Assembly: GCF_000341225.1 (NCBI RefSeq)
Contig: NZ_ANAC01000011.1
Coordinates: 310,001 to 374,000, forward strand
Length of the DNA stretch: 64,000 nucleotides
Direction: 5' to 3'
From: Nocardiopsis alba DSM 43377
GTDB taxonomy: Bacteria; Actinomycetota; Actinomycetes; Streptosporangiales; Streptosporangiaceae
Part shown: piece by piece, positions 44,166 to 52,695 of the stretch
How the letters are laid out: every line of letters begins with the position of its first letter
How positions within the stretch are numbered: the stretch's first letter is position 1
Translations under genes and position numbers: made by a program
Notes under the pieces: model-generated
What the model saw: the letters and a program-made list of their open reading frames with translations, nothing else
Told to the model about the DNA's origin: nothing
Database searches by the model: none

Positions 44166-45278
44166 ATGCGGAGCAACAGAGACCATCTGCGGCGTATCGG
44201 TGACGAGACCCAACGGTCGCGTGAGCACTTGAGCAACATCGAGGACTCGTCCGCGGCCACGGCCCGGTCGGCGGCGCAGAACACCCAGCTCCTCAAAGGC
44301 ATCGCGTACACCAACCGCGTGAACATGGTCTTCAACGGCATCACCGCGATGAACAGCGCGCGGCAGTTGAGGACACAGAAGCAGCAGCTCGCCCTCCAGA
44401 ACGAGCAGCACCGGCTTCAGCAGGAACAGCATGCCCTTCAACAGGCGGTGTCCGCGCAGACCGCCCGGCACGAGTTCTCCATGTGGCGGCAGACACCGGA
44501 AGGCGTCGCGTTCGTCGAATGGCAGGAACGCGCCGTCTCCCTCCTCCCGTTCCTGCGGAGCCGTGAACGGACCTGGAGCACCGCGTGGGCGAACGCGATC
44601 GAGCGGACGCGGGCCGAGGTTCCCGAAGGTGAGAAGCAGCGCATCAGGAACCACCCGGCCCGTTTGAAGCAGAACGGTCTCAGGATCGCCTCGTTCGTCG
44701 CCTTCGCCGTGGCCGTCCTGTGCGCGATCTCCTTCGGTTTCCAGTTGTTCTTCTATGGGCTCGTACAGGCGACAGGTGGAGGTTCTTCCGAGAGGGCCCA
44801 CGGCAGCATCACCTACGAGGAGTGCCTGGACATCCTCGCCGATCCGGACAACATCATCATGAACGAGTCCGACTGCGAGGCCATCAGGCCGGTCGAGAAC
44901 ACCCCGCCGTCGATCGTGCCCCTGGTGCTGGCCGCCGGCACGTGCATCGGGCTCGTCATCGCCCGTAAGGTCAGGCAGCGGGCCGCCCAGAACGACCCGA
45001 CCCTGGAGCAGGAGTCCCGGGCGAGGATCGCACGGTGGGGGTTCGACCCGCTCAGTACGCAGGGTGTGGGCTTCCCGTGGCACGAGTCCGAGGGTTTCGC
45101 CGGATACGCCGACAACATCGAGCACATGCTGCACTCGGCTCCCTCCACACGTCCGATGCCCTCGCAGCTCATCCCGCTCCAGGTGCCCACCCCCTTGCAG
45201 CCTTCGGAGCGGCTTCCCGGAGAGGCCAACGACGTCCTGGTCATGTTCCATGAGGAGAACGAACAGCTCTCTCGGTGA
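44166..45278 (+). CDS. Coiled-coil membrane protein of unknown function
   Basis: This 370-residue protein is not recognised. It begins with a hydrophilic region and a long glutamine-rich coiled coil (QLRTQKQQLALQNEQHRLQQ, about residues 65-100), then a basic stretch, a first membrane helix (IASFVAFAVAVLCAISFGFQ) and an external loop with two cysteines (ECLDILADPD, ESDCEAIRP). A second membrane helix (IVPLVLAAGTCIGLVIA) and a Pro-rich cytoplasmic tail follow. It is monocistronic and sits 220 bp after tRNA-Lys. No integrase is near. Confidence 0.75.
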   Translation: MRSNRDHLRRIGDETQRSREHLSNIEDSSAATARSAAQNTQLLKGIAYTNRVNMVFNGITAMNSARQLRTQKQQLALQNEQHRLQQEQHALQQAVSAQTARHEFSMWRQTPEGVAFVEWQERAVSLLPFLRSRERTWSTAWANAIERTRAEVPEGEKQRIRNHPARLKQNGLRIASFVAFAVAVLCAISFGFQLFFYGLVQATGGGSSERAHGSITYEECLDILADPDNIIMNESDCEAIRPVENTPPSIVPLVLAAGTCIGLVIARKVRQRAAQNDPTLEQESRARIARWGFDPLSTQGVGFPWHESEGFAGYADNIEHMLHSAPSTRPMPSQLIPLQVPTPLQPSERLPGEANDVLVMFHEENEQLSR

Positions 45279-45289
45279 CGAGGAAGTAC

Positions 45290-45331
45290 CGAAGCCCGCA
45301 CGTGAGGACCGAGGTCCACGTGCGGGCTTCG
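45290..45331 (+). terminator. Terminator after the coiled-coil protein gene
   Basis: A perfect 15-bp stem (45290-45304 with 45317-45331), a 12-nt loop and a T-rich tail, 11 bp past the stop. Confidence 0.75.
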
Positions 45332-45516
45332 TGTTCGTGGGGAAGAGGGGGCGGCCGCCGGAGACGGGGACCCCCTTCCCCCACGGCCGTGTTGTGGCGA
45401 CAACGTCACGAAGCTAGACCGAACCCGCCCTCTGAACGAGGGAACGACACGCTTTTCGCGTGAGACGGCCGTTCGATCGTTCCGCGCGGACGTTCGACAC
45501 GTGTTCCGCCCAGGGG

Positions 45517-46188
45517 TCAGACCCGGCGGGTCTCGGGTCCGGCCACCAGCCGGGTACCGGCCCAGCGCTCCTCCACCGCCGTGCACACGGCCTCGGCGAA
45601 GTCCACGTAGCCGATGGACCGTTCGAGGGAGGAGCTCTCGTCGGCCGTCCCCGGCCAGGCGCGGTGGTTGTTCGTGCGAGGCCCGTCGGGGTCGAAGGCG
45701 GGCGGTGGGATCAGGTACGCCCAGTTCTCACCACCGCGCCCCTCCTCCAGGTGGTCGCGGAGCCTCGCGTGCGCCCTCCCTCGCGGCAGGGTGCGTTCCG
45801 GGAAGGCGGGGCTCTGCCAGAAGCGTGTCCCATCGGGCAGCCGCAGCGATCCCGCGCCGCCGACGGTGACGATGAACGGGGCGGGGCTGGAGGGCGGGTC
45901 CGCGGCCTCGATGACGCGTTCGTGCAGTTCGACCAGAGCGGCGGGGTCGATGTCCCCGCGCATACGGACGGCGTTGACCACGACGTCCGCGTCGGCGACG
46001 GCCCGTCGCAGACTCGCCGGGTCCTCGACGTCCACGACGACCTCGGTGACCTCCCGTTCCGTCGTCGGAAGTCGGGGTCGGTCACCCGGCCTTCGAAGAG
46101 CCGCGGTGATCCGGGTGTGAGGGGGCAGCAGTTCGAGGACCGCCGAACCGGATCGTCCGGTGGCTCCGAGGATCGTTACCCGGGTCAT
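45517..46188 (-). CDS. NAD(P)-binding (NmrA/SDR-like) protein
   Basis: The 223-residue protein has an N-terminal Rossmann motif (VTILGATGRSGSAVLELL), an acidic second strand (VVVDVEDPASLRRAVADAD) and YVDFAEAVCTAVEE near the end, typical of atypical short-chain dehydrogenases of the NmrA/BlvrB type that act on quinones or other redox compounds. The classical YxxxK catalytic pair is not evident. AGAGGG precedes ATG 46188. It is divergent from a TetR gene with a shared operator. Confidence 0.85.
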   Translation of the reverse strand: MTRVTILGATGRSGSAVLELLPPHTRITAALRRPGDRPRLPTTEREVTEVVVDVEDPASLRRAVADADVVVNAVRMRGDIDPAALVELHERVIEAADPPSSPAPFIVTVGGAGSLRLPDGTRFWQSPAFPERTLPRGRAHARLRDHLEEGRGGENWAYLIPPPAFDPDGPRTNNHRAWPGTADESSSLERSIGYVDFAEAVCTAVEERWAGTRLVAGPETRRV

Positions 46189-46278
46189 GTCTTGACACCC
46201 TCTTTCCTGGTCGAACGGTCGAACATGGTGACGCAGAGAGCGGAAGGCCGTTGAGGGGGCATCGCGATTCCAATCTCC

Positions 46279-46298
46279 AACTACAACGTTGTAGTTGA
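46279..46298. promoter_or_regulatory. TetR operator, 20-bp perfect palindrome
   Basis: CAACTACAACGTTGTAGTTG is a perfect palindrome between the divergent NmrA-like and TetR genes, in promoter position for both. Confidence 0.88.
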
Positions 46299-46365
46299 GC
46301 GTAGTAGCGTGATCCACCGATAACAACTCTCGCGTTGGAAGTTCGTCGCACACTGGAGCCGCCGC

Positions 46366-46953
46366 ATGGCCTGGGACACCGAGGGCACGAAGCGAAAGAT
46401 CAAGGAGGCGGCCGTCGATGAGTTCGCACGCTTCGGGCCCGATGGCACGACCATCGAGCGCATCGCCAAGTCCGCCGGCGTGAACAAGGAACGGGTGTAC
46501 AACTACTTCGGCGGCAAGAGAAGCCTCTTCGCCACCGTGCTGCGCGACGAGCTCGCCGAGGTCGCCCGAGCGGTTCCGGTCGAGTCGTTCGCCGAGGAGG
46601 AGATCGGCGACTACGCGGGACGCGTGTACGACTACCACCGCGAACGCCCCGAACTGAACCGACTCCTCCGCTGGGAGGGCCTGGTCTTCGAGGGAGAGGT
46701 GCCGGACGAGGAGTCACGCCGCGAGCATTACGGCCACAGGGCCGTCGCCGTCGCCGAGGGCCAGGAGAACGGAACGATCACGAGGTCGATCGACGCCGAC
46801 CACCTCACCTTCCTGATCCTGTCGCTGGCCGGCTGGTGGACGGCGGTCCCCCAGGTGGCGCGGATGATCACCGGGGAACCCACGGAAGAGGAGCACGCCA
46901 GGCGCCGCGCCTCGGTGGTGGAGGCGGCGCGACGCCTGGCGCGCGTACCCTGA
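46366..46953 (+). CDS. TetR family transcriptional regulator
   Basis: The 195-residue protein has an N-terminal HTH (AVDEFARFGPDGTTIERIAK, SAGVNKERVYNYFGGKRSLF) and a helical ligand domain ending in ARRRASVVEAARRLARVP. It probably represses itself and the divergent NAD(P)-binding gene through the palindrome at 46279-46298. Confidence 0.92.
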   Translation: MAWDTEGTKRKIKEAAVDEFARFGPDGTTIERIAKSAGVNKERVYNYFGGKRSLFATVLRDELAEVARAVPVESFAEEEIGDYAGRVYDYHRERPELNRLLRWEGLVFEGEVPDEESRREHYGHRAVAVAEGQENGTITRSIDADHLTFLILSLAGWWTAVPQVARMITGEPTEEEHARRRASVVEAARRLARVP

Positions 46954-47118
46954 CGGGCCCCGAGGGTCGGACCGAGAGGGGCATACCCGAGGGCCGCGGT
47001 TCCGGAGCGTCGGTGCCGCCCGAAGAAGGGCACGGCAGGTTTTACCCCGAGGCGCGCCTATATTGACGGGCTCTCGGGCAGGTGAGCATGGACCGAGACC
47101 CGACCAAAGGGAGAGACC

Positions 47119-47337
47119 ATGATCGCCAAGCTGTCCGAGATGGGCGTCACCTCCGAGATGGCCTACGCCGCCGGGACCGCCAGTATCGGCCTGTCGTTCC
47201 TGACCTGGGCCCTGTCGAAGAAGAAGGAGGACGCCGGCACCGACCGCGCCGACCGATGGGGCATCTTCGTCGGGCAGTGGGCGCCCACCTTCTTCGCCCT
47301 GGGCGTCGCCCTGCGCCTGGAGGAGAAGCCCGGATGA
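47119..47337 (+). CDS. Small actinobacterial membrane protein
   Basis: This 72-residue protein is not assigned a function. It has one helix (TASIGLSFLTWALSKKKEDA), a charged middle (GTDRADRWGIFVGQ) and a second hydrophobic segment (WAPTFFALGVALRLEE). I recall similar small proteins in other actinomycetes. AGGGAGAG precedes the ATG. A strong hairpin follows 15 bp after the stop. Confidence 0.75.
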   Translation: MIAKLSEMGVTSEMAYAAGTASIGLSFLTWALSKKKEDAGTDRADRWGIFVGQWAPTFFALGVALRLEEKPG

Positions 47338-47351
47338 CCTGGTGACGGCCG

Positions 47352-47380
47352 GTTCGGGAGGGCGGGCCGCCCTCCCGAAC
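47352..47380. terminator. Bidirectional hairpin terminator
   Basis: A perfect 14-bp stem with a 1-nt centre lies between the small membrane protein gene and the convergent fused gene. Confidence 0.75.
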
Positions 47381-47390
47381 ACCGCGGGGG

Positions 47391-49208
47391 TCACACCTTC
47401 CGGAGCGCCCCGTCCTCTCGACCGGCGGACCAGCGGGCGTAGTCGCGCGCCGCGTCCGCCAACCGCTCATCGGTGAGATCCCCGACCCCGTGGAGGAAGT
47501 GCCCCGGACGGTAGCGCATGCCCACCCGGGCCGCGATGGTCTCGAACGGCGAGGTCAACTCGCTCATCACCCGGTGGTAGCGGCCGTCGACGGTGTAGTC
47601 GTCCGCGCGCGACCACGTGGACACCGCGATGCTCAACTCCTTGCCCTCCAGCGCGTGACCGCCGGGGCCGTACGCCCATCCGCGCTCCAGGGCGACCTCC
47701 AGCCACTCGGCGAGGATCGGAGGCGCGCCGTACCAGCGGAAGGGGAACTGGAGGACGATCCGCTCGTGGGCGGCGAGTGCCCGCTGCTCGGCCCGAACGT
47801 CGAAACCGTCGACCCCGCGTTCCTCGGCGAGAACACGGACGGTGGTGCCGCCCTCCTCCGTCAACGCGCGGACCCACGCCGAGTTCACACGGGAGGATCC
47901 CAGGTCGGGGTGGGCGACGATCACCAGCGTCGATCCCGGCTCCGGTGGCTCCACGCCGTTCTTCTCCATCTCGTGCTCCTTCTGTCGTCTCTTCTCGGAT
48001 CGGTTCGGGTGACGTGCGGTGCTCAGCCGCACGATCGGTAGGGCGAGGGCGGCGAAGACGCCCAGGACGACGGCGAACACGACCACCGCGGCGCCCAGGC
48101 CGGTGGCGTCCGCGAGGTGGCCGGTCGCCACGGGCAGCGCCCCCGCGGGCACGTATCCGGCGATGTTGAGGGCCGCGTTGGACTCCGCCCGCCGCTCGTG
48201 GGGGACGCGGGTGGCGATCAAGGTCAGACCGGCCAGTTGGCCGAGTCCTTGGGCGGCGCCCGCGAGGAGCGCGGAGGTCAGGAAGAGGGGCCACACCGGG
48301 GTGACGGTCACCGCGCCGGCCAGCAGGGCCATCGAGGCGATCGCCGCCACCGAACTCACGGCCAGGTGGGTGCGTGTCGACAGGCGTCCGACCGCGAACT
48401 GGACGCCCGTCGCCACGAGGAACATGACGCAGGCGATCAGCCCGGCCACCAGCGGATCTCCCACCCCGAGCGGGCCGGCGAGCACCGAGGGGCCCAGGGA
48501 GAGCACGAACGAGGTCGCGGTGATCCCGGGGGCGAAGGTCGCCGCGCCCCACACCAGCTCGCGCCGTCGGTTCCGCGGCGGGCTCGGCCACCGCCACGGT
48601 CCTCCCTCGCCCGAGGGGAGAGAGCGATCGGGGTGGGGGAGGGGCAGGAGTAGACCGACCCCTAGAGCGATGACGGCGAGGGCGGTGACCAGGGTGAACA
48701 CCCAGATCTGTGGGGAGTCGGAGTTCCGTGCCGTGATCCCGGCCAGGAGCGGGCCGAGGCCGGCGCCGAGCACCATCGACGCCGAGGCGATCAGCCCGCC
48801 GATCCGACGTCGACCCTCGGGCGCCAGATCGACCACGGCGGCCATCCCGGCGGTGACGGCGCCGCCGACCGAGATCCCGGCGAGCAGACGCGCGGCCAGG
48901 AGCCAGGCCACCCCTTGGGCGAGGAGGAACAGGAGTCCGGAGAGCACGGCGGCGATCAGCGCCGGGATCAGCACCACCCGCCGTCCGTACCGGTCGGCGA
49001 GTCGACCCGCGACGAGCAGGGATCCGACCAGTCCGACCATGTAGCAGGCGAAGACCATCGTCAGCGTGCCGGAGGAGAACCCCCACTCGCGTTGCCAGGA
49101 CACGTACAGCGGGGTGGGCGCGTTCGACAGTACGAACACGGTCGTCACCGTCATCGCCGCCGCCATCGACCAGGTGATCCCCCGCCCTTCGGTCTCGGTC
49201 CTCCGCAT
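47391..49208 (-). CDS. MFS transporter fused to flavodoxin-fold NAD(P)H oxidoreductase
   Basis: A 605-residue open frame contains two normally separate proteins. Residues 1-400 are a 12-helix MFS transporter (SNAPTPLYVSWQREWGF, motif A GRLADRYGRRVVL). Residues 414-605 are a MdaB/KefF-type quinone reductase (LVIVAHPDLGSSRVNSAWV, IVLQFPFRWYGAPPILAEWL, AVSTWSRADDY). No stop separates them. At the junction there is AGGAG (47980-47976), a 6-nt spacer and ATG 47969, so the reductase may also be made alone (192 residues). It is divergent from an ArsR-like gene with shared operators. A quinone-response role fits the domains (inference). Confidence 0.82.
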   Translation of the reverse strand: MRRTETEGRGITWSMAAAMTVTTVFVLSNAPTPLYVSWQREWGFSSGTLTMVFACYMVGLVGSLLVAGRLADRYGRRVVLIPALIAAVLSGLLFLLAQGVAWLLAARLLAGISVGGAVTAGMAAVVDLAPEGRRRIGGLIASASMVLGAGLGPLLAGITARNSDSPQIWVFTLVTALAVIALGVGLLLPLPHPDRSLPSGEGGPWRWPSPPRNRRRELVWGAATFAPGITATSFVLSLGPSVLAGPLGVGDPLVAGLIACVMFLVATGVQFAVGRLSTRTHLAVSSVAAIASMALLAGAVTVTPVWPLFLTSALLAGAAQGLGQLAGLTLIATRVPHERRAESNAALNIAGYVPAGALPVATGHLADATGLGAAVVVFAVVLGVFAALALPIVRLSTARHPNRSEKRRQKEHEMEKNGVEPPEPGSTLVIVAHPDLGSSRVNSAWVRALTEEGGTTVRVLAEERGVDGFDVRAEQRALAAHERIVLQFPFRWYGAPPILAEWLEVALERGWAYGPGGHALEGKELSIAVSTWSRADDYTVDGRYHRVMSELTSPFETIAARVGMRYRPGHFLHGVGDLTDERLADAARDYARWSAGREDGALRKV

Positions 49209-49231
49209 GAACTCCCCCAGTTCGATATTTC

Positions 49232-49245
49232 TCGTACTAGTACGA
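49232..49245. promoter_or_regulatory. ArsR-like operator site 1
   Basis: TCGTACTAGTACGA is a perfect 14-bp palindrome, built from the same 7-mer as site 2, between the divergent MFS-fusion and ArsR-like genes. Confidence 0.75.
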
Positions 49246-49266
49246 ATAAACTCGAACTATAGAGCA

Positions 49267-49286
49267 AGTACGAACCAACTCGTACT
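49267..49286. promoter_or_regulatory. ArsR-like operator site 2
   Basis: AGTACGA-N6-TCGTACT uses the same 7-mer as site 1 in the opposite order. It lies 18 bp before the ArsR-like start codon. Confidence 0.75.
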
Positions 49287-49303
49287 GGAGGTACCGTGGG
49301 GGC

Positions 49304-49678
49304 ATGCCGAACCTCGCAGCGACGTACCGTCTCGACCGAGAGCCCGACGACCTGCCGGAGCGGTTGCCCGAACCCGCGGTCGAGAACATTCGGCTGGAAC
49401 GGGTCATGGGCGTGCTCGCCGACCCCCTGAGGTTGACGATCGTGCAGCGGCTCCTGCGGGAATCCGAGGACTTCGACCAGACGTGCGGCTGGTTCGGCTT
49501 CGATCGCCCGAAGTCCACCCTCACCCACCACTTCAAGGCCCTTCGAGAGGCCGGGGTGATCACCCAGCGCCAATACGGCCTCGAGCGGCGCAGCCGTGTC
49601 CGCCTCGACGACCTCGGGCACCGCTTCCCCGGGCTGATCGACCTCGTCCTCGCCTGGAGTCCCGCGAGCGAGGGCTAG
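49304..49678 (+). CDS. ArsR-like winged-helix regulator
   Basis: The 124-residue protein has a winged helix: VMGVLADPLRLTIVQRLLRE, then GFDRPKSTLTHHFKALREAG (recognition helix) and QRQYGLERRSRVRLDDLGHR (wing). A single Cys (QTCGWFG) lies between the helices and could serve as a redox or electrophile switch (inference). It should control the divergent MFS-reductase gene. Confidence 0.88.
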   Translation: MPNLAATYRLDREPDDLPERLPEPAVENIRLERVMGVLADPLRLTIVQRLLRESEDFDQTCGWFGFDRPKSTLTHHFKALREAGVITQRQYGLERRSRVRLDDLGHRFPGLIDLVLAWSPASEG

Positions 49679-49754
49679 TCCTCTTCGTCTCTCCGGCGGC
49701 TTCGGCCTGGGCCTCTCTCCTCTTTTCGAGAGGATCCGATCGACGGCTCGACAA

Positions 49755-49802
49755 ACCACTACGTTTGAAGTACTTTGATCGTAGTACTTTAAGCATAGTG
49801 GT
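49755..49802. promoter_or_regulatory. 48-bp imperfect palindrome, likely operator/promoter
   Basis: The outer arms ACCACTA/TAGTGGT and two AGTACTT cores around a central GATC form a long dyad in an AT-rich island. It lies 35 bp upstream of a small ORF. The AGTAC core is shared with the ArsR-like operators 470-520 bp upstream. Confidence 0.65.
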
Positions 49803-49837
49803 CGATCGGCCACGGGAGTACCCCTTCAAGGAGACGC

Positions 49838-50161
49838 ATGCGAAACCCCGCCCTCCCCGTCGTCACCTCGATCGACGGTCAGGACCGCCCTCACGACACC
49901 CAGGGAGCGAACATGCCCCACGAACACGCCGACGCCGCGAAGCGAGGTCACCACATCGGACGGGTGTCCCCGCTCACCGGTATCGATCTCGAGGTCACCC
50001 CCATGACGGGAGCTCCGCTGGAGGCCCTTCGTGCCCGTGGCAAGGGGGACGGCGCCCCTCGGGATCCGCGCCGAGGTCGGGCCCCGCGCCACCGCTTCCC
50101 CGTTCCCGGGGGGCGCCAGGCCCGCGGTCGGGCGCTGCCCCGGCGCCACCAGGCTCGGTAG
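49838..50161 (+). CDS. Small ORF of unknown function behind a large operator
   Basis: This 107-residue ORF is not recognised. It has a good ribosome binding site (AAGGAG, 4-nt spacer) and follows the dyad at 49755-49802. The first 65 residues (PHEHADAAKRGHHIGRVSPL, TGIDLEVTPMTGAPLEALRA) look like a normal hydrophilic protein. The rest is Arg/Gly/Pro-rich, as expected from out-of-frame high-GC DNA, so a frameshift near 50030 or a decayed gene is possible. Confidence 0.4.
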   Translation: MRNPALPVVTSIDGQDRPHDTQGANMPHEHADAAKRGHHIGRVSPLTGIDLEVTPMTGAPLEALRARGKGDGAPRDPRRGRAPRHRFPVPGGRQARGRALPRRHQAR

Positions 50162-50212
50162 GCCCCGGCATGCGCCGGGCCGAGGCCGGACGGAACGAGG
50201 AGGGCGGACGGG

Positions 50213-50458
50213 TCAGAGATCGCGAGGATCGTTCGACCGTCCGCCCTCATCGCGGACCGAGGCCCTGAAGACACCCATCGGCACGGCGACCAGGCCTCCC
50301 AGCAGGAACACCACCGCCGCGGCCAGCACCCACTCCCACGCCGGGCCCAGCGTCAACGCCACCCCGCCCGCGAGGAACGCGGCGATCATCAGCACGACCA
50401 CGACCCACACCCTGGGCCTTCCCCAGCGGCCCCCCGTTCGCGTGTCGTCGTCGGGCAT
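50213..50458 (-). CDS. Small two-helix membrane protein
   Basis: The 81-residue protein has a charged N-terminus, two membrane helices (VWVVVVLMIAAFLAGGVALT, WVLAAAVVFLLGGLVAVPMG) and a basic/acidic tail. GGGGAGGGGAC precedes the ATG. Function is unknown. Confidence 0.65.
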   Translation of the reverse strand: MPDDDTRTGGRWGRPRVWVVVVLMIAAFLAGGVALTLGPAWEWVLAAAVVFLLGGLVAVPMGVFRASVRDEGGRSNDPRDL

Positions 50459-50978
50459 GTCCCCTCCCCGAGGTCTCCCGCACCTTCCGACGCCCCGTCG
50501 GTCGGAGGTCGCGCGGGCTCGAACGCCCCTCCTGTCCCAGCATGCCCGTGCAAGGGCGGGAGAACACGGAGCGACGTCCGCTCTTATGGGGAACTACGGC
50601 CTTCATGGCGAGAAATAGGGTATTCGATTATCCGATTCCAAGTCGACGGGGATCGGACGTTCCTCTATCGCATATGGGGGAAACTCCGTGTTCTGAAAAA
50701 AGGGCGCGCCGGGTTTCTCTCATTTCCCGAGGTCGGGTGGCTTCGCTTGTTAGGTTGAGGCGACGAGTGGCTGGAACGCTCATGAGTCGCCGGCGAGAAC
50801 GAAATGTCCATCGAGCCGGTATCGGATATCGAGGTCGAGTCGCCGTCCGGCCGTGCAACTCGAGGAGCGATCCCGGGTAGGGGCGGGAGAATGTCCGTCT
50901 TCCTCCCCCGCGGTTCTCGCTCCGTTCTTCACGGCTCCCCGGTCGGACTCCTCTTCGTACGAACTGAGGAGGATCCTC
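50459..50978. other. 520-bp leader region before ctaD
   Basis: No gene with a plausible product is seen. The middle (50580-50720) is less GC-rich and includes runs such as CTGAAAAAAGGG. It is long enough to hold a promoter and a structured 5' leader, but I cannot assign a known riboswitch. Confidence 0.5.
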
Positions 50979-52655
50979 ATGACGGTTGAGACGGAAACCC
51001 GGACCTCCGCCCCCGAGGGGGTGGGGAAAAAGGGTTCGATCATCGTCGCATGGCTGACATCGACCGACCACAAGGTCATCGGGTACATGTACCTGATCAC
51101 CTCGTTCTCGTTCTTTCTCATCGGTGGCCTGATGGCGCTGGTGATGCGCATGGAGCTGTTCTCTCCGGGGCATCAGGTCGTTTCCAACGAGCTGTTCAAC
51201 CAGATGTTCACGATGCACGGCACGATCATGCTGCTGTTGTTCGCGACCCCGCTCTTCATCGGGTTCTCGAACGTGATCATGCCCTTGCAGATCGGGGCGC
51301 CCGACGTGGCCTTCCCCCGCATGAACCTGTTCAGCTACTACCTGTTCCTGTTCGGTGGACTCATCACCATCGGAGGCTTCCTCACCCCGGGCGGCGCCGC
51401 CAGCTTCGGCTGGTTCGCCTACCATCCTCTGGCCGACGCGGTCCGCTCCCCGGGTCTGGGCGGCGACCTGTGGATCATGGGCCTCATCGTCTCCGGTCTG
51501 GGCACGATCCTCGGTTCGGTCAACTTCATCACCACCGGTCTGTGCATGCGCGCCCCCGGTATGACGATGTTCCGCATGCCGATCTTCACCTGGAACACCA
51601 TGCTCACGGGTGTTCTGGTACTGCTGGCCTTCCCGGTCCTGACCGCGGCCCTGATCGTCATGGGCGCCGACCGCATCGTCGGCACCCACGTCTTCGACCC
51701 GGCGCACGGCGGCGCCATCCTGTGGCAGCACCTGTTCTGGTTCTTCGGCCACCCCGAGGTGTACATCATCGCCCTGCCGTTCTTCGGCATCGTCACCGAG
51801 ATCCTGCCGGTGTTCAGCCGCAAGCCGATCTTCGGTTACAAGAGCCTCGTGGCCGCCACCATCGCGATCACCGGACTGTCGATCACGGTGTGGGCGCACC
51901 ACATGTTCGCGACCGGTGCCGTGCTGCTGCCGTTCTTCTCCTTCATGTCCTTCCTCATCGCGGTCCCGACCGGTGTGAAGTTCTTCAACTGGGTCGGCAC
52001 GATGTGGCGCGGCCAGCTCACCTTCGAGACGCCGATGCTCTTCAGCCTCGGGTTCCTCGCGACCTTCCTCTTCGGTGGTCTGACCGGGGTCATCCTCGCC
52101 TCGCCCCCGCTGGACTTCCACGTCACCGACACCTACTTCGTGGTGGCCCACTTCCACTACGTCGTGTTCGGCACCGTGGTGTTCGCGATGTTCGCGGGCT
52201 TCTACTTCTGGTGGCCCAAATTCACCGGAAGGATGCTCAACGAGAAGCTCGGGAAGTTCCACTTCTGGCTGCTCTTCCTGGGCTTCCACGGCACCTTCCT
52301 GGTGCAGCACTGGCTCGGGGTCGCCGGTTTCCCGCGTCGTTACGCCGACTACCTGCCCACCGACGGCTTCACCGAGCTCAACCGGATCTCCTCGATCTCG
52401 TCCTTCGTGCTCGCCGCCTCGACGCTCATCTTCATCTGGAACATCGTCCTGACCGTGCGCAACGCCCCCAAGGTGGAGGTCGACGACCCATGGGGCTACG
52501 GCTGCTCGCTGGAATGGGCCACCTCGTGCCCGCCGCCGCGACACAACTTCACGACGCTGCCCAGGATCCGTTCCGAGCGCCCCGCCTTCGACCTGCACCA
52601 TCCGTACGTGGGCTCGCCCGCCCGGACCGATCCGGAACGCGGTCGGGCGGACTGA
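50979..52655 (+). CDS. ctaD: Cytochrome c oxidase subunit I (aa3 type)
   Basis: The 558-residue protein has 12 membrane helices and all heme and copper ligands. The low-spin heme His lies in [11 protein letters not shown], CuB His and cross-linked Tyr in [10 protein letters not shown], the CuB His pair in [10 protein letters not shown], and the heme a3/low-spin His pair in [11 protein letters not shown]. It reduces oxygen to water and pumps protons. It stands alone, without ctaC, ctaE or qcrCAB, so it is probably a second copy. GAGGAGG precedes ATG 50979. Confidence 0.94.
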   Translation: MTVETETRTSAPEGVGKKGSIIVAWLTSTDHKVIGYMYLITSFSFFLIGGLMALVMRMELFSPGHQVVSNELFNQMFTMHGTIMLLLFATPLFIGFSNVIMPLQIGAPDVAFPRMNLFSYYLFLFGGLITIGGFLTPGGAASFGWFAYHPLADAVRSPGLGGDLWIMGLIVSGLGTILGSVNFITTGLCMRAPGMTMFRMPIFTWNTMLTGVLVLLAFPVLTAALIVMGADRIVGTHVFDPAHGGAILWQHLFWFFGHPEVYIIALPFFGIVTEILPVFSRKPIFGYKSLVAATIAITGLSITVWAHHMFATGAVLLPFFSFMSFLIAVPTGVKFFNWVGTMWRGQLTFETPMLFSLGFLATFLFGGLTGVILASPPLDFHVTDTYFVVAHFHYVVFGTVVFAMFAGFYFWWPKFTGRMLNEKLGKFHFWLLFLGFHGTFLVQHWLGVAGFPRRYADYLPTDGFTELNRISSISSFVLAASTLIFIWNIVLTVRNAPKVEVDDPWGYGCSLEWATSCPPPRHNFTTLPRIRSERPAFDLHHPYVGSPARTDPERGRAD

Positions 52656-52695
52656 GGCACGAACATCCCATGGTCAACGGAGAGGAGAACCTGTC

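Noticed and set aside
43871..45331. Prophage or integrative element at tRNA-Lys
   Set aside because: No integrase, excisionase or repeated tRNA 3' end is found downstream within the window.
50761..50785. Second iron box before ctaD (TTAGGTTGAGG)
   Set aside because: Only the first half matches the DmdR/IdeR consensus and it lies over 200 bp from the gene.
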